From WHSM01 sp050701815 (lineage in GTDB: Bacteria > Actinomycetota > Actinomycetes > Mycobacteriales > Micromonosporaceae), in the NCBI GenBank assembly GCA_050701815.1, contig JBOGDL010000179.1, positions 1 through 9,727 on the forward strand: a stretch of DNA of 9,727 nucleotides, given 5' to 3'. Below the pieces are notes generated by a model that was not told where the DNA came from, did no database searches, and saw nothing but the letters and a program-made list of their open reading frames with translations. The position numbers and the translations under genes are program-made. Shown piece after piece: positions 1-6,347 of this stretch; position 1 is the first letter of the stretch; the number at the start of each line of letters is the position of its first letter.

Positions 1-54
1 GTGACGCACGTCATCACCGTGTGGCGCCACTGAACAGCAATTCGTCTTGACCTC

Positions 55-84
55 TTGCTCACTTAACTTTTTCGCCTCTAGGCT
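55..84 (+). promoter_or_regulatory. Candidate promoter of the polyamine-type operon
   Basis: A -35-like TTGCTC (55-60) and a -10-like TAGGCT (79-84) are separated by 18 nt. This fits the TTGnnn / TAnnnT pattern of actinobacterial housekeeping sigma promoters. It would place the transcript start near 90-92, about 30 nt before the regulator's TTG start. A better -35 match, TTGACC at 47-52, has no -10 at a workable distance. The segment is also locally AT-rich (63-72) compared with its surroundings, as expected of a promoter. This is pattern matching only. Confidence 0.4.
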
Positions 85-85
85 T

Positions 86-113
86 CACCCCCACTGATCC
101 CAAGTGAGGGGTG
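86..113. promoter_or_regulatory. Inverted repeat over the regulator's leader and ribosome-binding site (possible operator or RNA hairpin)
   Basis: The left arm CACCCCCACT (86-95) is fully complementary to the right arm AGTGAGGGGTG (103-113) if A107 is left unpaired. This gives 10 base pairs around a 7-nt loop (96-102). The right arm contains the GAGGGG ribosome-binding site (106-111) of the TTG-started regulator. As DNA it lies across the predicted transcript start, where a dimeric XRE repressor could bind and autoregulate. As RNA it would hide the ribosome-binding site. The RNA reading needs a transcript starting at or before 86, slightly upstream of the start predicted from the -10 box, so the DNA-operator reading fits better. 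Confidence 0.45.
106..111 (+). promoter_or_regulatory. Ribosome-binding site that decides the TTG start at 121
   Basis: GAGGGG lies 9 nt before TTG 121. No ATG or GTG start is available in this frame between the upstream stop (TAG 79-81) and 121, and the next in-frame starts (GTG 175, ATG 199) would cut into the helix-turn-helix region. The TTG is therefore the best-supported start. Confidence 0.6.
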
Positions 114-120
114 TCAACAG

Positions 121-723
121 TTGGGGCGCGATCAGGAAGCACCCGCCGGAGGCAACGGCGACCTCGGTCGACGGGTGCAGCAGTACCGCCATCTGGTGCG
201 GATGCCGCTGCGTCAACTCGCTGAGTCAGCCGATGTCAGCGCGAGCTTCCTGAGCCAGTTGGAGAACGGCCACAGCAGCGCGTCCATCGCGACTCTGGCT
301 CGGATCGCGACCGCGCTGAACGTCACCATCGCGGACCTGTTCGACACCGGCACGGTCGGTCCCAAACCGCTCTCACCGGCCGAGCGTCCGGTGCTGCGCG
401 CCGAGAACAACGTGCGCAAGGCGCTGCTGACCCGAGTGCACCTGGACGGCATGGGCGTGTACGCGGCCGAGTTCGACCCGGGCGGGTCGACCGGGCCCGA
501 GCAATACAGCCATTCCGGCACCCACGAAGTGGTGGTCGTGCTGCGCGGCGAGATGGTCGTGGAACTGCACCAGGACCGGCACGTGCTGCGGGCCGGCGAC
601 AGTATCGACTTCGACTCGTCCCGGCCGCACCGCCTGCTCAACGACAGCGCTGAGACCGCCGAGGTGCATTGGATCGTCGGCCCGGCCCAGCCCGCCCCTG
701 GCAAGCGAAGGAGAAAGAAATGA
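121..723 (+). CDS. XRE-family transcriptional regulator with C-terminal cupin domain (PuuR-like)
   Basis: This 200-residue protein is a predicted DNA-binding regulator, probably of the operon it heads. Residues about 15-72 form an XRE/Cro helix-turn-helix, with recognition region SADVSASFLSQLENG (36-50). Residues about 105-190 form a cupin_2 barrel with candidate ligands H131, H135, E136 and H170 and a GD turn at 159-160. This XRE-plus-cupin layout and length match PuuR and related regulators of amine and amino-acid catabolism, in which the cupin is thought to sense the small molecule. It starts with TTG behind GAGGGG. Its stop overlaps the start of the binding-protein gene (ATGA, 720-723), so the two are probably translationally coupled. 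The inverted repeat just upstream (86-113) is a candidate autoregulatory site. The C-terminus ends in the basic run GKRRRKK, encoded by the purine-rich stretch that also carries the next gene's ribosome-binding site. The ligand is inferred from the neighbours. Confidence 0.9.
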   Translation: MGRDQEAPAGGNGDLGRRVQQYRHLVRMPLRQLAESADVSASFLSQLENGHSSASIATLARIATALNVTIADLFDTGTVGPKPLSPAERPVLRAENNVRKALLTRVHLDGMGVYAAEFDPGGSTGPEQYSHSGTHEVVVVLRGEMVVELHQDRHVLRAGDSIDFDSSRPHRLLNDSAETAEVHWIVGPAQPAPGKRRRKK

Positions 724-1883
724 TGGGACGCCGTCACCTGCCCGTGCTCGGCCGCTCGGGGGGATCCCGGCTCGGCCGCCTAGGCTCGACCGGCCTCGCC
801 GCTGCCGCATGCGTGTCGCTGCTGCTCACCGCGTGTGCCCAGAACACGTCCGGCGGAAAGATCGACCGCGAGAAGTTAGAGGGCCATCCCGCCGGTCACG
901 TCGCCGAGAACGCGCTCAAGGGCACCAAAATGACCTTCACCTCGTACGGCGGAGGGTTCCAGGACGGTCAGGAGAAGACACTCGTCGAGCCGTTCGAGAA
1001 GGCCAGCGGCGCCGACGTGGCGACCGACGAGCCGACCGACATCGCGAAGATCCAGGCGCAGGTGGAGTCCGAGAACGTGCTGTGGGACGTGGTCGACTCC
1101 GGCGCCGACGACGTCGCGGCCAACTGCGGCAAGCTGTTCGAGCCGTTGGACTACTCCGTGATCGACGCCTCGAAGCTGCCGGAGCAGACCCCGAAGCATC
1201 GCTGCTACGTGCCCACCCTCAACTACGCGTACGGCTTCTTCTACAACGCTGACAAGTACAAGAACAACCCGCCGGACGGGTGGGAGGACTTCTTCGACAC
1301 CAAGAACTACCCCGGCAAGCGGGCCATCGACGGACGCACCGCGCCCACCTCGGGAACCTTGGAAGCTGGTCTTCTCGGGGACGGTGTGGCGCCCGATGAG
1401 TTGTACCCGCTCGACATCGACCGGGCGCTGGGCAGCTACGACAAGATCAAGAACGACCTGGCGTACTGGGAGACCGGCGCGCAACAGACCCAGATGGCGG
1501 AGTCCGGCGAGGCGGACATGGTGTTCGGCTGGTCGGGCCGGATCTTCGAGGCCAACCAGAACGGCGCGAACTTCAAGCCGGTGTGGAACCAGTCCCTCGC
1601 CCTGTACGACGTGCTGGCGGTCCCGAAGGGGGCGCCCAACAAGGACGCCGCGATGGCGTTCATCAACTACACGCTGGGCGCCAAGCAGCAGGCCGCGATG
1701 TCGGAGGAAACCAGCTACTCGCCGGTGCACACCGAAGCCGAACCGGACTTGAGCAAGGAAGCGGCGGAGTTCAACACCACCCGTCCCGAGGTGCTCGACG
1801 AGCAGGTCACGCTGGACATCTCGTACTGGGGCAAGCACCAGGAAGAGATAACTGACGCCTGGACGAAGTGGCTCAACCAGTGA
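720..1883 (+). CDS. Polyamine-type ABC transporter substrate-binding lipoprotein (PotD/PotF-like, COG0687)
   Basis: This 387-residue extracytoplasmic solute-binding protein captures the ligand for the importer encoded next to it. A basic N-terminus and hydrophobic segment (about 26-38) lead to the lipobox LLTAC, with the lipidated cysteine at residue 39, so it should be membrane-anchored. The mature part begins with TFTSYGGGFQDGQ, resembling the start of PotD/PotF-type proteins, and contains the family-like stretches YAYGFFYNADKY and YWETGAQQTQMAESGEADM. I chose ATG 720, which overlaps the regulator's TGA and follows AAGGAG (708-713) by 6 nt. ATG 723 is equally possible, while the TTG at 669 lies well inside the regulator gene and has no good ribosome-binding site. 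The gene contains an in-frame TTA leucine codon at 876-878 (residue 53), rare in such DNA. The ligand could be putrescine, spermidine or another cationic amine; the family also includes opine-type binders. Confidence 0.9.
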   Translation: MMGRRHLPVLGRSGGSRLGRLGSTGLAAAACVSLLLTACAQNTSGGKIDREKLEGHPAGHVAENALKGTKMTFTSYGGGFQDGQEKTLVEPFEKASGADVATDEPTDIAKIQAQVESENVLWDVVDSGADDVAANCGKLFEPLDYSVIDASKLPEQTPKHRCYVPTLNYAYGFFYNADKYKNNPPDGWEDFFDTKNYPGKRAIDGRTAPTSGTLEAGLLGDGVAPDELYPLDIDRALGSYDKIKNDLAYWETGAQQTQMAESGEADMVFGWSGRIFEANQNGANFKPVWNQSLALYDVLAVPKGAPNKDAAMAFINYTLGAKQQAAMSEETSYSPVHTEAEPDLSKEAAEFNTTRPEVLDEQVTLDISYWGKHQEEITDAWTKWLNQ

Positions 1884-2809
1884 CTGCGCCGCCTTCCTCG
1901 GCGCCGCAGCCAGCCCTGGACCCGCCCCGGGCCTCGACGCCCGGGGCCGGGTCGGCGGGGTCGGCACGCCGGCCCCGCGACCGGGGCTGGCTGCTGACCA
2001 CCCCCGCGTTGGTGCTGGTGGCGGCGGCGTTCTGCGGGCCCGCACTGCTGATCGTGTCCCGCAGCTTCACCGACCCGCAGGTCGGGTTGCAGAACTTCGA
2101 GTGGCTGCTGACGGACGCCACCGCGCTCCAGGTGCTGGCGCGCACGCTGGTCGTCGCCGGGCTGGCCACCCTGATCTGCCTGGTGTTGGGCTACCCGTAC
2201 GCCTACCTGATGACGATCGCGGGAAACGCCGGCCGGAGCGTGCTGCTGCTGGTGGTGCTGCTGCCGTTCTGGACCAGCTTGATGGTGCGCACCTTCGCGT
2301 GGGTGATCATCTTGCAGCAGCACGGCGTGCTCAACACCGTGCTCAGGTCGGTCGGCCTGCCCGGGGTGGAGCTGCTGCGCACCACCCCCGGCGTGCTGAT
2401 CGGGATGTGCCAGATCCTGATGCCGTTCATGGTGTTGCCGCTGTACGCGGGTATGCGCGGGATTGACCGCCGGCTGCTCGACGCCGGGAACATCCTCGGG
2501 GCGCCGCCGTGGAAAGTGTTCGCCTCGGTGTACCTGCCGTTGTCCCTGCCCGGGGTCTTCGCGGGCTCGCTGATGGTGTTCGTGCTGTCGCTGGGCTTCT
2601 ACATCACCCCGGCCGTGCTGGGCTCACCCCGCCAGGAGCTGCTTCCCAACGCGCTGGCGTCCCAGATCAACGACCTGCTCGCGTGGGGACGCGGCGGCGC
2701 GTTGGCGGTGGCTCTGCTGGTGTGCGCCGGCGCGATGCTGGCGGTGGCGGCCTGGGTGTCCAAACGGGTCACCGGGTCGGCGTCGGTGACCTCGGAGCTG
2801 GCGCCGTGA
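1868..2809 (+). CDS. ABC transporter permease, PotB/PotH-like
   Basis: This 313-residue membrane subunit forms half of the importer's translocation channel. After a Pro/Ala-rich cytoplasmic N-terminus (1-40) there are six likely membrane segments, at about 41-64, 90-116, 123-149, 175-196, 228-252 and 277-297. The EAA-type loop that docks the ATPase is at 204-229 (LLDAGNILGAPPWKVF, then LPLSLPG). Length and loop position match PotB/PotH. The GTG at 1868 overlaps the binding-protein gene by 16 nt. GTG 1880 (residue 5) is an alternative that gives a 4-nt GTGA overlap. Neither has a strong ribosome-binding site, so translational coupling is likely. The TGA stop overlaps the next permease's GTG. 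Confidence 0.92.
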   Translation: MAQPVTAPPSSAPQPALDPPRASTPGAGSAGSARRPRDRGWLLTTPALVLVAAAFCGPALLIVSRSFTDPQVGLQNFEWLLTDATALQVLARTLVVAGLATLICLVLGYPYAYLMTIAGNAGRSVLLLVVLLPFWTSLMVRTFAWVIILQQHGVLNTVLRSVGLPGVELLRTTPGVLIGMCQILMPFMVLPLYAGMRGIDRRLLDAGNILGAPPWKVFASVYLPLSLPGVFAGSLMVFVLSLGFYITPAVLGSPRQELLPNALASQINDLLAWGRGGALAVALLVCAGAMLAVAAWVSKRVTGSASVTSELAP

Positions 2810-3588
2810 CCCGGCGGGGCCTGCTCTGGGCGTTCGCCGCGGTGGCGGGCGGGTGGCTGACAGCGCCCACGTTGGTGGTGATCCCGCTGGCGTTCACCGG
2901 CCAACAGTCCCTGGTGTTCCCGCCGCGGAGCTGGTCGCTGCGCTGGTTCGCGAACTTCTTCACCGACCCGGCGTGGTTCGGCAGCCTGCTGAACTCGCTG
3001 CAGATCGCGCTGCTCGCCGCCGTGGTCGCCACCGCGTTGGGCACGGCGGCCGCGTTCGGGCTCTCCCGTAGCCGGTTCCGGGGGCGGGCCCTCGTCGGGT
3101 CTGTGGTGGTCTCGCCGATGCTGGCGCCCACGGTGGTGTTCGGCGTCGGGTTGTACGCGGTCTTCCTCGAACTGCACCTGATCGGCACTCTGTTCGGCTT
3201 CGTCATCGCGCACGCGGTGCTGGCGTTGCCGTTCGCGGTGGTGCCGGTCGCCTCGGCACTGGCCAACTACGACCAGACCCTGCAGCGGGCCGCTGCGGTC
3301 TGCGGCGCCTCCCCGCTGCGGACGTTCTTCCAGGTCACGTTGCCGAACATCGCCCCCGGGGTGCTGGCCGGCTTCATGTTCGCGTTCGTGGTCTCGTTCG
3401 ACGAGATCGTGGTGTCGTTGTTCATCGCGAGCCCGTACCTGCAGACGTTGCCGGTGAAGATGTACACCTCCGTGCTACGGGACGTGGACCCCACCATCGC
3501 GGCTGCCGCCACCATCATCATCTGCTTGACCAGCGCGTTGATCGGCATCGCGTTGCTCACCGCTGCCCGGAGGTCAAAGCGTGCCTGA
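2806..3588 (+). CDS. ABC transporter permease, PotC/PotI-like
   Basis: This 260-residue integral membrane protein is the second channel subunit. Membrane segments are at about 7-30, 62-85, 95-121, 127-150, 185-207 and 232-254. The ATPase-docking loop is at 161-185 (RAAAVCGASPLRTFFQ, then LPNIAPG) and is followed by FVVSFDEIVVS, typical of PotC/PotI-type permeases. I took GTG 2806, which overlaps the previous stop as GTGA. The same frame is open back to 2509, but that part lies wholly within the previous permease and would make the protein unusually long, and a start at 2806 gives the normal family length. No clear ribosome-binding site precedes it, consistent with coupled translation. It ends overlapping the ATPase start by 8 nt. 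Confidence 0.92.
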   Translation: MTRRGLLWAFAAVAGGWLTAPTLVVIPLAFTGQQSLVFPPRSWSLRWFANFFTDPAWFGSLLNSLQIALLAAVVATALGTAAAFGLSRSRFRGRALVGSVVVSPMLAPTVVFGVGLYAVFLELHLIGTLFGFVIAHAVLALPFAVVPVASALANYDQTLQRAAAVCGASPLRTFFQVTLPNIAPGVLAGFMFAFVVSFDEIVVSLFIASPYLQTLPVKMYTSVLRDVDPTIAAAATIIICLTSALIGIALLTAARRSKRA

Positions 3589-4696
3589 GTTGGGACGTAG
3601 CAGCGCCGCCCTCGATCTGGTGAAGCTGAACAAGCGCTTCGGCGAGGTCCGCGCGGTCGACGACGTCAACCTGCACATCGAGGCTGGCGAGTTCATGACA
3701 TTCCTCGGGCCCAGCGGGTCCGGCAAGACCACCACGTTGAACCTGGTCGCCGGGTTCCTGCACCCCGACGGCGGCGACATCCAGGTCGGCGGCGCCTCGC
3801 TGGTGGGCACCCCGCCACACCGTAGAGACATGGGCATGGTCTTTCAGGGGTACGCCCTGTTCCCGCACCTCAGCGTGGCCGGCAACGTCGCCTTCCCGTT
3901 GCGGCAGCGCCGGATCCCCAAGTCGGAGCGGGACGCGTTGGTGAAAGCCGCGCTCGCCACGGTGCGGCTCGATGGGATGGAGTCGCGCCGCCCGGCTCAA
4001 TTGTCCGGTGGCCAGCAGCAGCGGGTGGCACTGGCCCGCGCCCTCGTCTACAGTCCGTCGGTGCTGCTGATGGACGAGCCGCTGGGGGCGCTGGACAAGA
4101 AGCTGCGGGAGACCCTCCAGGACGAGATCCGCCGCATCCACAGCGACCTCGGCACCACGTTCGTCTACGTCACCCACGATCAGGAGGAGGCGCTGAGCCT
4201 GTCCGACCGGATCGCGGTCTACCACGACGGCCGGGTGGAGCAGGTGGGCGCCGGCGAGGAGCTGTACGACCGCCCGAAGAACCTCTTCGTGGCGCGCTTC
4301 CTCGGCGAATCCACGCTGCTGCGGGGTCGAGTCGACCCGGACGCTCCCGACGTGCTGCGGGTGGGCGAGACCGGGGTCGCGGTCAGCAACCCGGACCGGA
4401 TCACCGGTTCGGCGCGGCTGATGCTGCGTCCAGAGCGAGTGGCTCTGGAAAGCCTGACCGACGCGAACGGCCACAGCGACGGCCGACGACTGCAGGTCCG
4501 CGTGATCGACGAGGTCTACCTGGGACACGCCCGCAAGCTCACCGTGGAGTTGCCCACCGGCGATCGGGGCGCCGCACGCGAAATCCCTGACCACCGTTCT
4601 CGGGTGCGCCCCGGGGAGTCGGCAGTGATGTCCTGGCAGCCCGGCAGCGCCGTGCTGCTGCCGGAAGAAGAAACCTCCGCTGACGTCAGCGGGTGA
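3581..4696 (+). CDS. Polyamine-type ABC transporter ATP-binding protein (PotA/PotG-like)
   Basis: This 371-residue cytoplasmic ATPase powers the importer. All motifs are intact: Walker A GPSGSGKT (43-50), Q-loop glutamine Q89, signature LSGGQQQ (141-147), Walker B VLLMDEP (161-167), D-loop LGALD (168-172) and switch histidine H199. The region after about 260 fits the TOBE-type regulatory domain of the PotA/MalK group (residues RLMLRPERVAL mark it). The GTG start at 3581 has a clear GGAGG (3569-3573) 7 nt upstream, inside the end of the preceding permease gene. The TGA stop (4694-4696) is overlapped by the ribosome-binding site of the following oxidoreductase gene. The ATPase domain does not show the substrate; this is inferred from the neighbours. 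Confidence 0.95.
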   Translation: MPELGRSSAALDLVKLNKRFGEVRAVDDVNLHIEAGEFMTFLGPSGSGKTTTLNLVAGFLHPDGGDIQVGGASLVGTPPHRRDMGMVFQGYALFPHLSVAGNVAFPLRQRRIPKSERDALVKAALATVRLDGMESRRPAQLSGGQQQRVALARALVYSPSVLLMDEPLGALDKKLRETLQDEIRRIHSDLGTTFVYVTHDQEEALSLSDRIAVYHDGRVEQVGAGEELYDRPKNLFVARFLGESTLLRGRVDPDAPDVLRVGETGVAVSNPDRITGSARLMLRPERVALESLTDANGHSDGRRLQVRVIDEVYLGHARKLTVELPTGDRGAAREIPDHRSRVRPGESAVMSWQPGSAVLLPEEETSADVSG

Positions 4697-4706
4697 GGAG
4701 CCCTCC

Positions 4707-6149
4707 ATGCGCAACGGCTGCACATCGCACTGGCTGCACCAACTCGGCGTCGCCGGCGCCTCCCGGACCCCGCTGCCGGGCGACCGTGATGTGGACGTCG
4801 CCATTGTCGGCGGCGGCTTCACCGGGTTGTGGACCGCGTACTGGCTGACCCAGAACCGTCCAGATCTGAGTGTCGCGGTGCTGGAGTCCCGTCACGTCGG
4901 GTACGGGGCATCGGGACGAAACGGCGGTTGGCTCTCCGGCAAGATGGTCGGGCTGCGGCGACCTCTCGCAGCCGGGCCGCGCGGCAAAGACGGGGTTGTC
5001 GACCTGCAACGCGCCTGCTTCGAGGCGATCGATGAAGTCTTGGCGCTGATGCGGCGCCACGGCCACGACGTCGACGCGGTGCGCGGCGGCTACCTGCAGG
5101 TGGCGCGGACACCCGCCGAGCTGCGCCGGGTCCACCGCGCTGTGGCGGCCGACCGTGAATGGGGGCTCACCGAAGCCGACGTGCGCATGTTGGACGCCGA
5201 GCAGCTGCGCGAGCGGGTACGGGTCCGGGGCGCCCTCGGCGCCCAGTTCAGCCCACACAACGCGACCCTGAACCCGGCCAAGCTGGTCACCGCGCTGGCC
5301 GCCATTGTGGAAGCCGCCGGGGTGGCCATCTACGAAGGCACCAGGGCGTCCGCGATCTCCCCCGGCGAGGTGGCGACAGACCGCGGCCGGGTACGCGCCG
5401 ACGTGGTGCTGCGAGCCACCGAGGGATACACCCCCGGGTTGCCCCGCGGCGCCCGCGAGCTGCTGCCGATGAACTCGTCCATGATCGCCACCGAGCCCAT
5501 CCCTGAGGAGCGTTGGGAGGCGCTGGGGTGGCAGGGACGCGAGGGACTGTCCGGGGCCAGCCACCGCTACTTCTACGCCCAGCGCACCGCCGACAACCGG
5601 ATCGCGCTCGGAGGGCGTGGCCTGCCGTACCGGTTCGGCTCGCGGGTGGACCGCGACGGCCAGCTCGATCCCTGGACCATCCGGCAACTGCGGGGAATCC
5701 TCGAAGACGTCTTCGGGCTGCGGATCTCGGGCGGCGCGTCGGGTCCGGGCAGCTCAAACGGCGCGGCGAAGGGCGGCTCGGACAGCGTCCGGATCGACCA
5801 CGCCTGGTGCGGGGTGTTGGGGGTGCCCCGGGACTGGACCCCCAGCGTGCGGTACGACCCAGGCGCCCGGATCGGCGCCGCCGGCGGCTACGTGGGACAG
5901 GGGGTCACCGCCGCGTACGTGGCGGGCCGCACCCTGGCTGACCTGGTCACCGGTGAGGACAGCCGGTTCAGCCAGCTGCCGTGGGCGAACCGGCGGTGGC
6001 GGGCGTGGGAGCCGGAGCCGTTGCGCTTCCTCGGCGCGTACACCATGTACGGGCTCTACCAGGCGGCGGACGGCATCGAGAACCGCCGCCGCGCCGAAGC
6101 CACGTCGGTGTTGGCTCGGCTGGCCGACACCATCAGCGGCCGGCACTGA
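4707..6149 (+). CDS. FAD-dependent amine oxidoreductase, DAO family (PuuB-like)
   Basis: This 480-residue flavoprotein probably oxidises the imported amine to an aldehyde. The Rossmann motif GGGFTG is at 35-40 and the FAD-ribose acidic residue is likely E60. Residues 67-74, GASGRNGG, are typical of the PuuB-like branch of DAO-family oxidases. The substrate/FAD half ends with HAWCGVLGVPRDWTPS (365-380) and GGYVGQGV (393-400), the C-terminal FAD-contact region. A Gly/Ser/Ala-rich segment at 341-359 interrupts the usual sequence just before the HAW motif and looks like a flexible loop insertion. The ATG is preceded by GAGGAG (4695-4700) lying on the ATPase gene's stop, with a 10-nt gap, so it belongs to the transporter operon. 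No glutamate-putrescine ligase is present in the window, so gamma-glutamylputrescine as substrate is not established. Other amines or amino acids are possible. Confidence 0.88.
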   Translation: MRNGCTSHWLHQLGVAGASRTPLPGDRDVDVAIVGGGFTGLWTAYWLTQNRPDLSVAVLESRHVGYGASGRNGGWLSGKMVGLRRPLAAGPRGKDGVVDLQRACFEAIDEVLALMRRHGHDVDAVRGGYLQVARTPAELRRVHRAVAADREWGLTEADVRMLDAEQLRERVRVRGALGAQFSPHNATLNPAKLVTALAAIVEAAGVAIYEGTRASAISPGEVATDRGRVRADVVLRATEGYTPGLPRGARELLPMNSSMIATEPIPEERWEALGWQGREGLSGASHRYFYAQRTADNRIALGGRGLPYRFGSRVDRDGQLDPWTIRQLRGILEDVFGLRISGGASGPGSSNGAAKGGSDSVRIDHAWCGVLGVPRDWTPSVRYDPGARIGAAGGYVGQGVTAAYVAGRTLADLVTGEDSRFSQLPWANRRWRAWEPEPLRFLGAYTMYGLYQAADGIENRRRAEATSVLARLADTISGRH

Positions 6150-6256
6150 CACGCGTTTCGACGGTGCTGGTGTCGTGTGACCGGTGTGCCTGTGGGATCT
6201 GGACACAATTCGGTAGCGGACCAAGTGGTGCTCGGGCAGGCTCAGTCGGCGGGCCA

Positions 6257-6275
6257 CCCGCGCCGCTGACCAATC
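6257..6275. repeat. 19-nt direct repeat, copy 1
   Basis: CCCGCGCCGCTGACCAATC occurs here and again, without mismatch, at 6300-6318. The copies start 43 nt apart, close to four DNA helical turns. Both lie in the 198-nt spacer between the oxidoreductase and metallophosphoesterase genes, so they may be a paired regulator site for the downstream gene. No other copy was noticed in the window. Confidence 0.85.
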
Positions 6276-6299
6276 CACGCCCTCCCGCTGAGGCAGTCC

Positions 6300-6318
6300 C
6301 CCGCGCCGCTGACCAATC
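6300..6318. repeat. 19-nt direct repeat, copy 2
   Basis: This is identical to 6257-6275. It ends 29 nt before the ATG at 6348 and 38 nt before the ATG at 6357. A site this close to the start would suit repression of the metallophosphoesterase gene. It could also be the remnant of a small tandem duplication. The rest of the spacer (6150-6256) shows no convincing terminator or gene. Confidence 0.85.
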
Positions 6319-6347
6319 TCCCGAGAGGGTCGGCGGCACATGGGAAC

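Noticed and set aside
2..30. Short palindromes: TGACG-CA-CGTCA (2-13) and GTGGCGCCAC (21-30).
   Set aside because: Both are short for GC-rich DNA, have no U-tract as a terminator would, and lie upstream of the promoter candidate. An operator is possible but unsupported.
1..33. A + strand frame open from the left edge to TGA at 31-33 that could be the tail of an upstream gene.
   Set aside because: Only ten codons are visible and they show no recognisable motif, so it cannot be told from chance.
876..2045. 389-codon open frame on the - strand opposite the binding-protein and permease genes.
   Set aside because: Arg/Val/Gly-rich composition, no domain, and it lies opposite well-supported genes; a G+C-bias shadow.
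2509..2805. N-terminal extension of the second permease back to 2509.
   Set aside because: It lies entirely within the first permease's membrane region in another frame, gives a non-hydrophobic Arg/Gly-rich stretch, and makes the protein about 100 residues too long.
3557..4822. 421-codon open frame on the - strand opposite the ATPase gene.
   Set aside because: The + strand encodes a complete ABC ATPase with every motif intact; the reverse frame has no recognisable family features.
6145..6180. Possible terminator after the oxidoreductase gene (ACACG near 6149-6153 and CGTGT near 6174-6178).
   Set aside because: Only a 5-bp stem with a long loop and no T-run; not convincing.
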